From: Clostridiales bacterium | GTDB lineage: Bacteria > Bacillota > Clostridia > Saccharofermentanales > Saccharofermentanaceae | Assembly: GCA_017617295.1 (NCBI GenBank) | Contig: JAFZWN010000126.1 | Coordinates: forward strand, 1-37,658 | Length of the DNA stretch: 37,658 nucleotides | Direction: 5' to 3' | Part shown: positions 16,786 through 25,349 of the stretch, in pieces | How the letters are laid out: every line of letters starts with the position of its first letter | Numbering within the stretch: the first letter of the stretch is position 1 | Translations under genes and position numbers: made by a program | The notes under the pieces: model-generated | The model's database searches: none | The model's input: the letters and a program-made list of their open reading frames with translations, nothing else | What the model was told of the DNA's origin: nothing

Positions 16786-16834
16786 GCTATATAATATCAC
16801 ACTTGTTTTTACAATCAGATGTTTTGTGTATAAT
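16786..16834. promoter_or_regulatory. Overlapping divergent promoters of lysC and yqeG
   Basis: On the plus strand TTTACA (16808-16813) and TATAAT (16829-16834) are spaced by 15 bases, slightly short, and point to yqeG. On the minus strand the same A/T block reads TTGTAA (16814-16809), with TATAGC 17 bases on, pointing to lysC. The two -35 boxes overlap, so the promoters may compete for polymerase. Assigned from consensus only. Confidence 0.45.
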
Positions 16835-16861
16835 ATTCTTGCATTAAAAAAGGAGCCCGAA

Positions 16862-17359
16862 ATGAACATTTTTCAAGCAATGAAACCAAATTTGACTGCA
16901 TCTTCGGTTATGGAGATACCGTTTTCTGATCTGAAGGCGCAGGGAAAGACAACGGTGCTCCTTGATTTTGACAACACTCTCGGGCCCGATCACGCCACTG
17001 CTCCCGGGGAGTTTGCCTTTGAAGTGATCAAGATGCTTTCAGATCTCGGATATAAATTGATACTGGTATCCAATGCCAAGTCGGGAAGGTCTTCCGGCAT
17101 AGCCGAAAAGCTCGGGATCCCTTGTGTAACTTATGCCCATAAGCCGCGTCCCGTCGGCGTTATTAAGGCGATGGAGAAGATGGGTTCAACGCCTGACCAG
17201 TGCATTATGGTAGGAGACCAGATCTTTACCGACGTCATTGCCGGAAGGCTCGCAGGCGTCTATACCGTCATGGTCGAAAAATATGCTCCCAAGGAGATAT
17301 GGTATATCGTTCTTAAGCGTCCTTTCGAAAAGATCGTAAGGCTTATTGGAAGGTTCTGA
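16862..17359 (+). CDS. yqeG: YqeG family HAD-type phosphatase
   Basis: A 165-residue HAD-superfamily subclass IIIA protein. The ATG at 16862 is preferred because AAGGAG (16850-16855) lies six bases upstream; the in-frame ATG at 16826 overlaps the -10 box. Motif I is LLDFDNTLG with both aspartates, motif II VSNAK, the motif III lysine is in AHKPRP, and motif IV is MVGDQIFTDV. YqeG is found in almost all Firmicutes and is related to phosphatidylglycerophosphate phosphatases (the PGP phosphatase of plants and yeast), but its substrate in bacteria is not settled. It is monocistronic and ends at a strong shared terminator. Confidence 0.92.
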   Translation: MNIFQAMKPNLTASSVMEIPFSDLKAQGKTTVLLDFDNTLGPDHATAPGEFAFEVIKMLSDLGYKLILVSNAKSGRSSGIAEKLGIPCVTYAHKPRPVGVIKAMEKMGSTPDQCIMVGDQIFTDVIAGRLAGVYTVMVEKYAPKEIWYIVLKRPFEKIVRLIGRF

Positions 17360-17385
17360 TCTTCCGCAAACAAATAAACAAAACC

Positions 17386-17418
17386 AATAAGCCGGCTTCG
17401 TAATGAAGCCGGCTTATT
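17386..17418. terminator. Bidirectional terminator between yqeG and the DUF4214 protein gene
   Basis: A perfect 14-bp inverted repeat (17386-17399 with 17405-17418) and a 5-base loop, rich in GCCGGC at its centre and AT at its base. It lies between convergent genes and probably stops both. Confidence 0.88.
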
Positions 17419-17445
17419 TCACCTTATATGTTCCTTACCGGTAGA

Positions 17446-19551
17446 TTATCTTAAAATGCCGTACTGAGCGCAGATAGCGCCGAATTCGTTTGAGTCGGCA
17501 AATCCGTAGAAGATCTCTTCTCTTGAAGCTCCGTTCGAGAGGACGTTCGTCCATGCCTCAAGACCTGCCTGGTCGGGTTCTCTGCCGAGGATTGCTTTAT
17601 AAAGCCTTGTGATGTATTCGGTATCGGAATACTCCTTGCTGATGAACTCGTTTGAGAAGAAGAATCCCCATGCGCAGTGTGTTCCTGTCTCCTGCTGGTT
17701 GGCAAGTACGGTAGCCCAGGCCATAAGACCAACTTCATCGGGATCTCTGTCAAGGCAGATGTTGTAAAGTCTTCTTACAAATCCGATCGTCTGTTCGTTG
17801 GGTGTAACTGTAATGCTCGGAGCTGCGGACCCGCCGCTTCTGATACCGTAGAGAAGGCAGAGGTTAGCCCACTCGGTGGAGTTGATGAATCCGTCGATAA
17901 CGCTTTCCCTTGATTCACCGTTCGCAAGTGCGTTTGTCCAACCTTCAAGGCCTGCAGGGTCAGGTTCCCTGTCGAAGAAGACCTTATAGAGGATAGTGAT
18001 GAATTCTTCGTCGGTCTTGTTCTTGCCGATGAACTCGGGGCTTAAGAGGAATCCCTTTGCAACGTCTCCGCCTGTCTGTCCGCCTGTGGTTACTGCAGCG
18101 ATCCATTCGCTGAGACCGACGGGATCAGCCTCTCTGTCGAGTACAAAGTTATAAAGTCTTTCGATGAAGTCAGACACGTTATACGATACTTCTTCATCGT
18201 ATGTCTCGTAAGTTGCGGTCTGGGGCTCCGGTACGGGAGTGGGAGTATCGGATGATATAACCACGGTCTCGGAAACTACCGAGGAAGTGGGCTGATCTTC
18301 AGAGCCGGAAGGCTCATTGCTGTCTGTCCATTTTGCGTATACGGTGCGGTCCTCGAAGAGGATGTTACTGTAGATCGCGGAAGCCGGAGTCGTAAGTTCG
18401 GGATCGAGGAACCATCCTCCGAATGTATATCCGTCTTCTGTCGGAGCTGCGGGCTGCGAGGGAACAGCAGTGAAGTTCGTGTGATCGTCCGGGATCTGAT
18501 CGCCGTGTCCCATCATGTCATAGTGGATGACGGGATATTTTCTCCATACAGCGTTTAATGTATGAATGTCTGCTGTAGTCTGGAACAGATCACCGATTAC
18601 ATAATCCTGACCGTCATCCTCACAGTGCCAGCATACGAACTGGTGTCCGGGGTAACATTCATCGGAAGTTATGGGTCCGTTATAGCCGTATTCGTGATCG
18701 TAAACATAAAGCCGTGCCATTTCTTCCAGGTAAGCGATATAGCTGGTATTACCGTCGTTACCGCAGGAATTGAAGATCACGTCGCAAGCTCTCTCTCTGG
18801 TCGTGAAACCTCTGGAGTACATTACAGAACCGTCGACCGTGTTAAAGGAGACCATTCCGGCTTCGACTCCGTTGATCCTGATCTGCGTATCACTGTCAAA
18901 ACAGTAACCGCTATAGGGGAACAGCGTGATCCTGGTGTTGTAGTAATCATCCGCACTCCAATAGATCATATCGGGATTAGCGATGACATTACTGCTTGTA
19001 TCTACCCACAGTTCCTGCTGAAGCCAGCATTTTTCTTCGCTGCCGCCGTCAAGGACAGGATCGCAGCTGTCATAGATCGTGGCTCCGATTATGGGCTCTG
19101 TTATGGTAATGTCGACTTCATCAATAACGATGTCGGACCGATCTATAGTGAAATATATATCGGAGAGGTCATCGGAATCGGGATCATATACGATGAAATA
19201 GCACATCTGACCTTTGGGCAGGTTAACATTGACCGTATCGGGATCGGTATTACTCTGTGATTGTTCCGCTTCGCCCAGGAGCTCATTATAGACGATGACC
19301 TCCGGATCGGACTCGCCGGTAGCCGAAGTTATGGTCACATCAAAGTGTGCGGTGCCGGTAGGCATATAGGAATATACATAATATCCCTGTTCGCTGTTGA
19401 TAAAGTATCTGCATCCGAGTTCCACAGAGAAAGGGGATGACAGATCATATCCGTCATAATTAACGGTGTCCGCCGAAACGACCGCAAAGCCCGATGCGGC
19501 TACAAGTGAAGCCAGCGTCATGCTTACGATCTTTTTACCTGTCTTATACAT
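17446..19551 (-). CDS. Secreted protein with InlB-type repeat and tandem DUF4214 domains
   Basis: A 701-residue exported protein. The start at 19551 is chosen because AGGAGG (19559-19564) is seven bases upstream; the open frame extends 20 codons further. The signal peptide is MYKTGKKIVSMTLASLVAASG with likely cleavage after VSA (about residue 27), and no lipobox. Residues 30-330 are an acidic, Tyr/Asp/Cys-containing beta-rich region I do not recognise. Next comes one Listeria-Bacteroides (InlB B) repeat, ending GYTFGGWFLDPELTTPA...RTVYAKW, then a Ser/Thr/Pro linker (about 410-455). The last 245 residues hold two paired DUF4214 units with YNxxLDREADPxGLxxW repeats; DUF4214 occurs in surface and secreted proteins and may bind carbohydrate or the cell wall. 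There is no LPXTG or SLH anchor. Confidence 0.85.
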   Translation of the reverse strand: MYKTGKKIVSMTLASLVAASGFAVVSADTVNYDGYDLSSPFSVELGCRYFINSEQGYYVYSYMPTGTAHFDVTITSATGESDPEVIVYNELLGEAEQSQSNTDPDTVNVNLPKGQMCYFIVYDPDSDDLSDIYFTIDRSDIVIDEVDITITEPIIGATIYDSCDPVLDGGSEEKCWLQQELWVDTSSNVIANPDMIYWSADDYYNTRITLFPYSGYCFDSDTQIRINGVEAGMVSFNTVDGSVMYSRGFTTRERACDVIFNSCGNDGNTSYIAYLEEMARLYVYDHEYGYNGPITSDECYPGHQFVCWHCEDDGQDYVIGDLFQTTADIHTLNAVWRKYPVIHYDMMGHGDQIPDDHTNFTAVPSQPAAPTEDGYTFGGWFLDPELTTPASAIYSNILFEDRTVYAKWTDSNEPSGSEDQPTSSVVSETVVISSDTPTPVPEPQTATYETYDEEVSYNVSDFIERLYNFVLDREADPVGLSEWIAAVTTGGQTGGDVAKGFLLSPEFIGKNKTDEEFITILYKVFFDREPDPAGLEGWTNALANGESRESVIDGFINSTEWANLCLLYGIRSGGSAAPSITVTPNEQTIGFVRRLYNICLDRDPDEVGLMAWATVLANQQETGTHCAWGFFFSNEFISKEYSDTEYITRLYKAILGREPDQAGLEAWTNVLSNGASREEIFYGFADSNEFGAICAQYGILR

Positions 19552-19579
19552 ATAACAACCTCCTTTTGCATCTGTCATA

Positions 19580-19585
19580 ATTATA
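19580..19585 (-). promoter_or_regulatory. Candidate -10 box of the DUF4214 protein gene
   Basis: On the minus strand a perfect TATAAT (19585-19580), preceded by TG, lies about 16 bases upstream of the AGGAGG site. No good -35 is visible. A second TGTATAAT at 19629-19636 on the plus strand faces yraN. Confidence 0.35.
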
Positions 19586-19674
19586 CAAAGAAGCCCCGGG
19601 AATTTAATCATACAAAAGGATGAAATGATGTATAATCATCTTACCTGGTTGACGGTCGGAAGACGGAGGTTCTT

Positions 19675-20034
19675 ATGCTGGACAGAAGAAACCGCGGCTT
19701 CTTATCCGAGTCTGCCGTGATAAGGTTTATGGAGCAGAACGGCTTCACTTTGATCGTTCGTAATTTCAGTGTTCATAATGTAGGTGAACTTGATGCAGTT
19801 ATGGTAAGAGGAGATACCGTTGCCGTTATCGAGGTCAAGTCACGCCTGTCTTTTGACGGAGATTATTCCGTCAGCGATATTATCCCCAAAAGCAAGCTTT
19901 CTAAGATTCAAAAGACTACCCGGATACTGATCGGGAAGTACGGGCTTTGGGATTGTAATATCGTTTTTCTGGCAGGACTTGTGACTCACGGGAAGGACGG
20001 CTCTGTTACAAAGATCGATGTCATCCCTATGTAG
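19675..20034 (+). CDS. yraN: YraN family (UPF0102) nuclease-fold protein
   Basis: A 119-residue protein of the expected family length. The restriction-endonuclease-like core is visible: GFLSESAVIRFMEQNGFTLIVRNF (normally GxxxEdxAxxyLxxxGyxilerNfr), then GELDAVMVRGDTVAVIEVKSR with the Asp and the E-x-K triad of the PD-(D/E)XK fold. The function is unproven; the family has been linked to DNA processing and cell division. In many Clostridia yraN lies beside rnhB, comM and dprA; here it sits about 12 kb from that cluster. GGAGG (19665-19669) lies five bases before the ATG, and a TATAAT is at 19631-19636. Confidence 0.92.
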   Translation: MLDRRNRGFLSESAVIRFMEQNGFTLIVRNFSVHNVGELDAVMVRGDTVAVIEVKSRLSFDGDYSVSDIIPKSKLSKIQKTTRILIGKYGLWDCNIVFLAGLVTHGKDGSVTKIDVIPM

Positions 20035-20114
20035 CCGCTTTTGACAGTTTATAAGAGGACTTATCCCTCTTTAGTGTGGAAAATGCCGAAATTATAAAAT
20101 CCTGTGAAATTCAA

Positions 20115-20143
20115 TTGTTTAAAACTTGCATTATATATATAAT
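20115..20143 (+). promoter_or_regulatory. Promoter of the aspartate aminotransferase-purB operon
   Basis: TTGTTT (20115-20120) and TATAAT (20138-20143) with a 17-base spacer. This leaves an untranslated leader of about 87 bases before the ATG at 20237. I see no purine riboswitch core in the leader. Confidence 0.55.
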
Positions 20144-20236
20144 ACATACGGCAAAAATCGGATGAATCGGCGCAAAAATGAAATATACGCCTTTTCAAAT
20201 TTCAAAACACGGCATTAAAACATCGGAGGCAAAGAC

Positions 20237-21523
20237 ATGAAATCTTACAAGGAAATGACCCGCGAAGAACTTTTGCAGGAAAAGGCAGTGCTCGAGAGCA
20301 GAGTCGAAGACTTCAGAAAGCTCGGACTTTCTCTCGACATGACAAGAGGCAAGCCCTCTTCCGTACAGCTCGACCTGTCTAACGACCTTTACGACGGTGC
20401 CAAGACGGCAGCATTTAAGAACAAGGCCGGAAACGATGTAAGAAACTACGGTATGCCTTACGGTATTCCCGAGGCCAGAGAGCTTTTCGCCGACTGGCTC
20501 GGAGTAAAAGTTGACAATATCTATGTAGGTAACGGATCCAGCCTTAACCTCATGTTCGATCATCTCATGAGAGCTATGGTCTTCGGTGAGCATGATTCCG
20601 AGAAGCCCTGGTCGCAGATCGAGGGCAGGAAATGGCTTTGCCCCGTTCCCGGTTATGACAGACACTTCAAGGTAACCGAGACTCTCGGATTCGAGCTTAT
20701 CGCTGTACCTCTTACGGAAGACGGTCCCGATATGGATATCGTAGAGGAACTTGTTAAGGATCCCAAGGTCCTGGGTATCTGGAACGTCCCCTGCTATACC
20801 AACCCTGACGGATATGTATATTCCGAGGAAACATGCAGAAGACTTGCTTCCATGAAGACCGGCGCAAAGGACTTCAGGATCTTCTGGGATAACGCCTACA
20901 GCGTTCACCACCTTTACGATGAGCCCGAGAAGCAGGGCAAGCTTCCCGAGATCCTTTCTCTTTGCGAGAAGGCAGGTAATCCTTCCAGAGTATATGAGTT
21001 CGCTTCCACGTCAAAGATCACTTTCGCAGGTGCAGGTATCTCATGCCTGGCTGCCAATAAGGAGAACTTCGACTGGGCTATGAAGATCATCAATGTTCAG
21101 ACGATCGGTGCCAACAAGGTAAATCAGCTCGCTCACCTTACTTTCCTTCCCGACATGGATGCGATCAGATCGCACATGAGCCGTCATGCCGCCATCCTCC
21201 GTCCGAAGTTCGAGGCTGCTCTTGAGATCCTGAGCAGCGAGCTCGACGGAACAGGTGCCGTCACATGGCATAAGCCTATGGGAGGATATTTCATAAGCGT
21301 ATTCGTTTATCCCGGCACGGCCAAGAACGTTGTCGCACTCTGCAAGGAGCTCGGCGTGGCCCTGACACCCGCAGGTTCCACTTATCCTTACGGCAAGGAT
21401 CCCGATGATTCCAATATCAGACTCGCTCCTTCGTTTCCTGTCGTTGAAGATATAAGAAAGGCTGTCGAAGTGCTCGCTGTTTGTGCTAAACTGTCTGCAG
21501 TAAATAAGATACTGGAGGCCTGA
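20237..21523 (+). CDS. Aminotransferase class I/II, aspartate aminotransferase subgroup Ic-like
   Basis: A PLP-dependent transaminase of 428 residues. The sequence fits the MocR-like/Ic branch of aspartate aminotransferases (as characterised in Corynebacterium): LSLDMTRGKPS at the N-terminus, RNYGMPYGIPEARELFADWL, the PLP-contacting NVPCYTNPDGYVYSEE and FWDNAYSVHHL segments, and the Schiff-base lysine in FASTSKITFAGAG. Arg in SNIRLAPSFP should bind the substrate alpha-carboxylate. The expected reaction is aspartate plus 2-oxoglutarate to oxaloacetate plus glutamate. Only three bases separate it from purB, whose pathway consumes aspartate, so coupling aspartate supply to purine synthesis is plausible. 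GGAGG is ten bases upstream of the ATG. Confidence 0.9.
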   Translation: MKSYKEMTREELLQEKAVLESRVEDFRKLGLSLDMTRGKPSSVQLDLSNDLYDGAKTAAFKNKAGNDVRNYGMPYGIPEARELFADWLGVKVDNIYVGNGSSLNLMFDHLMRAMVFGEHDSEKPWSQIEGRKWLCPVPGYDRHFKVTETLGFELIAVPLTEDGPDMDIVEELVKDPKVLGIWNVPCYTNPDGYVYSEETCRRLASMKTGAKDFRIFWDNAYSVHHLYDEPEKQGKLPEILSLCEKAGNPSRVYEFASTSKITFAGAGISCLAANKENFDWAMKIINVQTIGANKVNQLAHLTFLPDMDAIRSHMSRHAAILRPKFEAALEILSSELDGTGAVTWHKPMGGYFISVFVYPGTAKNVVALCKELGVALTPAGSTYPYGKDPDDSNIRLAPSFPVVEDIRKAVEVLAVCAKLSAVNKILEA

Positions 21524-21526
21524 TAA

Positions 21527-22975
21527 ATGAGCGAACTATACAATAAACCCACTTACGAGAGTCCCCTGAATTCCAGATATGCGAGCCCGGAGATGCAGTA
21601 TATCTTCTCGCCCGATAAGAAGTTCACGACATGGAGGAAGCTCTGGATCGCCCTGGCAGAATCCGAGATGGAGCTCGGTCTTAACATCACGCAGGAACAG
21701 ATCGATGAGCTCAACGCTCACGTAAATGATATTGATTACGATGATGCGGCTAAGGAAGAGAAGTTACGCCGTCACGATGTAATGGCGCACGTTCATTCCT
21801 ACGGCAACCAGTGCCCCTCCGCAAAGGGCATCATCCATATGGGCGCCACATCCTGCTACGTCGGCGACAACACAGACATCATCATCATGCGCGAGGCCCT
21901 TACGCTCATCCGTAAGAGGCTCGTCGTGGCTATCAACGAACTTGCTAAGTTTGCCGATAAGTACAAGGCGATGCCTACTTTGGGCTTCACGCACTTCCAG
22001 CCCGCCCAGCTCGTAACCGTAGGCAAGAGGGCATCTCTCTGGCTTCAGGATCTCATGTTCGATCTTAATGAAGTCGAGACCGTTGCCGCTTCCTTAAAGC
22101 TTCTCGGCTGCAAGGGCACGACAGGCACACAGGCTTCCTTCATGGAGCTTTTTGGCGGTGATCACGCTAAGTGCGTAGAGCTCGACTCTAAGATCGCTTC
22201 GAAGATGGGCTTCGAGGCTTCCTACTATGTATCCGGCCAGACCTACTCGCGTAAGGTCGACTCCCGCGTGCTGAACTGCCTTTCGTCCATCGCCCAGAGC
22301 GCTCACAAGTTCAGTAATGACATCAGACTTCTTCAGCACTTAAAGGAGATCGAGGAGCCTTTTGAAAAGAACCAGATCGGTTCGTCCGCCATGGCTTACA
22401 AGCGTAACCCCATGCGTTCCGAGAGGATCGCGTCATTGTCGCGCTACGTAATGGCTGATGCCCTTAATCCCGCCATGACGGCCGCCGAGCAGTGGTTCGA
22501 GAGAACGCTCGACGACTCTGCCAACAAGAGGATCTCCGTACCCGAGGCATTCCTCGCAGTCGACGCCATCCTCGGCATCTACACCAACGTAGTCGACGGC
22601 CTCGTCGTATATCCCAAGATGATCGAGAAGCACATCATGGACGAGCTGCCTTTCATGGCTACCGAGAACATCATGATGGCTGCTACTGAGAAGGGTGGTG
22701 ACCGTCAGGAGCTCCACGAGCGCATCCGTGTGCTTTCAATGGAAGCCGGCGCTGTAGTCAAGCGCGAGGGTAAGCCCAACGACCTTCTTGAAAGGATCGC
22801 AAAGGATCCGATGTTCGGTCTCGACAAGGACCACCTCGGAGAGCTCATGAAGCCCGAGCTTTATATCGGCAGATGTCCCGAGCAGGTGGATACCTTCCTT
22901 AAGGAAGCAGTCTATCCTGTCCTGGAGTCCCACAAGGATGACCTTGAAGTCAAGGAAGTCGAACTTAAAGTTTAA
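21527..22975 (+). CDS. purB: Adenylosuccinate lyase
   Basis: Releases fumarate at two points of purine synthesis: from SAICAR to AICAR and from adenylosuccinate to AMP. It has 482 residues. The fumarase-superfamily signature is GSSAMAYKRNPMRSERI, within the flexible loop that carries the catalytic serine; HVHSYGNQCPSAKGIIHMGATSCYVGDNTD and GFTHFQPAQLVTVGKRASLW supply the other active-site histidines. The length and the MAYKRNP form fit the longer PurB subtype shared by many Clostridia and eukaryotes. The ribosome site GGAGG lies at the end of the preceding gene. A terminator closes the operon. Confidence 0.97.
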   Translation: MSELYNKPTYESPLNSRYASPEMQYIFSPDKKFTTWRKLWIALAESEMELGLNITQEQIDELNAHVNDIDYDDAAKEEKLRRHDVMAHVHSYGNQCPSAKGIIHMGATSCYVGDNTDIIIMREALTLIRKRLVVAINELAKFADKYKAMPTLGFTHFQPAQLVTVGKRASLWLQDLMFDLNEVETVAASLKLLGCKGTTGTQASFMELFGGDHAKCVELDSKIASKMGFEASYYVSGQTYSRKVDSRVLNCLSSIAQSAHKFSNDIRLLQHLKEIEEPFEKNQIGSSAMAYKRNPMRSERIASLSRYVMADALNPAMTAAEQWFERTLDDSANKRISVPEAFLAVDAILGIYTNVVDGLVVYPKMIEKHIMDELPFMATENIMMAATEKGGDRQELHERIRVLSMEAGAVVKREGKPNDLLERIAKDPMFGLDKDHLGELMKPELYIGRCPEQVDTFLKEAVYPVLESHKDDLEVKEVELKV

Positions 22976-22997
22976 AGATCAGATAACTGATAAAACT

Positions 22998-23034
22998 GAT
23001 CCGTATCCTGTTTGATAAGGATGCGGGTCTTTTT
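22998..23034 (+). terminator. Terminator of the aminotransferase-purB operon
   Basis: A 12-bp stem with three G-T pairs (22998-23009 with 23018-23029), an 8-base loop and five T after it, 22 bases past the purB stop. Confidence 0.85.
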
Positions 23035-23169
23035 ATGTAATCCGGATGAGACGGGCGGCGGGAGATAGTCCGTGAAGAGCCTATTTTAAAAAAATTTACA
23101 TCTGTTATGGTGTGATGTGTGCTCAAACATGGTAAAGTAAAGTAGAGTGTTCAAAAAGGGGGATCTTTT

Positions 23170-24876
23170 ATGGACAATCGTATTGAAGATATCTTGTTTG
23201 AAATGATAGATCATCTCGATATCAGCGAGACCGAGATCGGAAAACTCTGGAATGATACTTTTCCCGAGCAGACTAAGTTCGCCGAGATGTTCGGGATAGC
23301 CAGGATAGATATCAACTTCCGTAAGAAACCGAACTTCCTTTATCTCAAGGGTTATACCAGGAATATATCGAGGGATTTCAGTTTTGACGTTGATCCTAAT
23401 CTTCCTCCGGTCGAGTTTGACGCCGCCTCCAATCTTTCGGTATATAAAGTAAAGGTATTCCCGGTCACAGACCGTATCTGGAGTGAGGAAGAAGTCTATG
23501 AGATCAATAATATCCTGAAGACTTTCTATCTGCTCTTAAGCCGCGCATCTGCCGCACAGGATATGGAGAAGGCCGGAAAGACCGATCCTCTGACCGGACT
23601 TATGAATCACATGGGGATCATAAAGCTTGCCGAGTCTCCCAAGTTTCGAAGTCTGATCACGACCTATACAGGATGTTTTATCAATCTCAAGGATTTTAAG
23701 TATATCAACAACAGGATCGGAGAGAAGGCCGGCAACGAAGTATTAAGACGTTATGCCATGTTCCTCTATAATCTGGTCGATCAGGAATATGAGATCGTCG
23801 GAAGGCTCGGAGGAGATAATTTTTTCGTTCTCATCAGAAATGAAAGGCTTGATCATTTCCTGGATCATCTGGAGAACTGTGTCTTTGCGCTGACCGATCC
23901 TTCGGGCTATACATCATATATCAAGGTCAATTCCAGAGTCGGTATTTATGAGAGCTGTCCCGGAGACGGTATAGACGAGATACTTTCGAAGTCATCTATG
24001 GCTCTGGCTCAGGCTAAACATGAGAAGATGGATACGTTATACTTCGTGGAGGATATGAGCCATCTGGCCATGAAGGAGAAGGAGATAATCAACTCACTTC
24101 CCAAAGCTGTCGCCAGAAGGGATATCACTCCTTACTATCAGCCCAAGGTCAACCTGAAGACTATGGAGATCTGCGGATGCGAGGCTCTCGCCAGATGGCA
24201 GAGCGGAGACCGTATATATTCTCCCGGTGAGTTCCTGGGTGTGATCGAGAAGAATAACATGACGAAGATCCTGGATTTCCATATCCTTGAATGCGTATGC
24301 AGGGATCTGCGTGAGTGGATCGACAAGGATATTCATCCGGTAAGGGTTTCTGTTAATTTCTCGAAGAGTGATCTTTTTGAGCCCGACCTGGCCGGGAAGA
24401 TAAGGGATGTCGTAAATAAATATGATATCCCGGTCGATCTTCTGGAGATCGAACTCACAGAGACCGCTCGATATGACGATTCCGAGACACTGGCCCGCTT
24501 TGTATCGCTTATGCATGAATACGGTATCAAGGTGTCGATGGATGATTTCGGCAACGGATACTCATCGGTCAACCTTTTGAGAAAGCTTAATTTCGACATA
24601 GTCAAGCTCGACCGTGACTTTGTTTCCTCTATCTCCACTTCGGCTGTCCCCACCGAGAAGGATATCATCTTTGCCAACAATATCATGAAGACGCTCTATG
24701 ATATGGGACTTGAAGTTATCGCCGAAGGAATCGAGAATGTTGTTCAGCTTGACGCCGTCAGGGATATCGAGTGTACGCTCATCCAGGGGTATATATTCGA
24801 TAAGCCGCTTCCGAAAGAAGAGTTCGAGAAGAGGCTTCACACCAGAAAGTATGAAGTCAGGAACGAATCCGCGTGA
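23170..24876 (+). CDS. GGDEF-EAL protein, probably an active c-di-GMP phosphodiesterase
   Basis: A 568-residue soluble protein with no membrane segment. Residues 1-125 form a sensory region of unknown fold. A GGDEF domain follows (DPLTGLMN at about 140), but its signature is GGDNF at 214-218; the catalytic Glu is Asn, so synthesis of c-di-GMP is unlikely, though GTP binding may remain. The EAL domain (about 312-560) is complete: EAL at 338-340, VNFS, ELTE, the DDFG pair Asp458-Asp459, Lys479, Glu519/Glu522 in AEGIE and the Gln in IQGYIFDKPLP. It should hydrolyse c-di-GMP. It is monocistronic, with a ribosome site AAAAAGGGGG before the ATG. Confidence 0.92.
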   Translation: MDNRIEDILFEMIDHLDISETEIGKLWNDTFPEQTKFAEMFGIARIDINFRKKPNFLYLKGYTRNISRDFSFDVDPNLPPVEFDAASNLSVYKVKVFPVTDRIWSEEEVYEINNILKTFYLLLSRASAAQDMEKAGKTDPLTGLMNHMGIIKLAESPKFRSLITTYTGCFINLKDFKYINNRIGEKAGNEVLRRYAMFLYNLVDQEYEIVGRLGGDNFFVLIRNERLDHFLDHLENCVFALTDPSGYTSYIKVNSRVGIYESCPGDGIDEILSKSSMALAQAKHEKMDTLYFVEDMSHLAMKEKEIINSLPKAVARRDITPYYQPKVNLKTMEICGCEALARWQSGDRIYSPGEFLGVIEKNNMTKILDFHILECVCRDLREWIDKDIHPVRVSVNFSKSDLFEPDLAGKIRDVVNKYDIPVDLLEIELTETARYDDSETLARFVSLMHEYGIKVSMDDFGNGYSSVNLLRKLNFDIVKLDRDFVSSISTSAVPTEKDIIFANNIMKTLYDMGLEVIAEGIENVVQLDAVRDIECTLIQGYIFDKPLPKEEFEKRLHTRKYEVRNESA

Positions 24877-24976
24877 ACAGGTCGATTTATTCATACCTGA
24901 TACTGTGATAAAATCAGCTTGTTAATTATGTTGAAGGAGTGTGGTCAGATCTTTCTGCCGCACAGCAGGTAATGAT

Positions 24977-25342
24977 ATGTACGAAGATTTTAAGGAATGG
25001 CTCGATAATATTTTAAAGAACGGACTTCCCGAAGGCGGAGCCGCCGTTAATTTCAATATTTATGAGGAAGGGGAGAACCGCTGGTCACTGCAGTTCATAC
25101 TCGCTTCCGAATACGACAATCAGGATGACGACTGGGCGTGCGAGGAGATCTTTTCTTCTGAAGAAGATATCTTCGAGTTCGAGCTCGAAGGACCCTGGGA
25201 GCAGGCTCAGGAGAAAGCCATCGAACTTATCAGGGAGTATCTTCAGAACGGATCAAAGAAGGATCTTCTTAACGGGTATACTGCCGTCTGTACGGGGTTT
25301 GTCGACGGCGCTCTGATGCGCGTGGGTCCGCTGAAGGACTGA
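24977..25342 (+). CDS. Small acidic cytoplasmic protein of unknown function
   Basis: I do not recognise a family. From the ATG at 24977 it has 121 residues; the same frame is open from a GTG at 24941, but that codon is one base from AAGGAG (24934-24939) and the extra residues look non-conserved. The protein is Glu/Asp rich, with a helical opening (YEDFKEWLDNIL), strands (AAVNFNIYEEGENRWSLQFILASEY), a very acidic middle and a helix (WEQAQEKAIELIREYL). The closing VCTGFVDGALMRVG hints at an alpha/beta fold. It sits seven bases before nagA, so it is likely cotranscribed with it. Confidence 0.7.
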   Translation: MYEDFKEWLDNILKNGLPEGGAAVNFNIYEEGENRWSLQFILASEYDNQDDDWACEEIFSSEEDIFEFELEGPWEQAQEKAIELIREYLQNGSKKDLLNGYTAVCTGFVDGALMRVGPLKD

Positions 25343-25349
25343 TCAAGAG

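Noticed and set aside
16746..16861. Lysine riboswitch in front of aspartate kinase
   Set aside because: Only 116 bases separate the divergent genes and promoters occupy them; a lysine aptamer needs about 170 bases.
20144..20236. Purine riboswitch ahead of the aminotransferase-purB operon
   Set aside because: The leader of about 90 bases lacks the conserved three-way junction bases and loop-loop motifs, and no terminator hairpin is present.
23809..23823. Active diguanylate cyclase site
   Set aside because: The signature is GGDNF; the catalytic Glu is absent, so cyclase function is not called.
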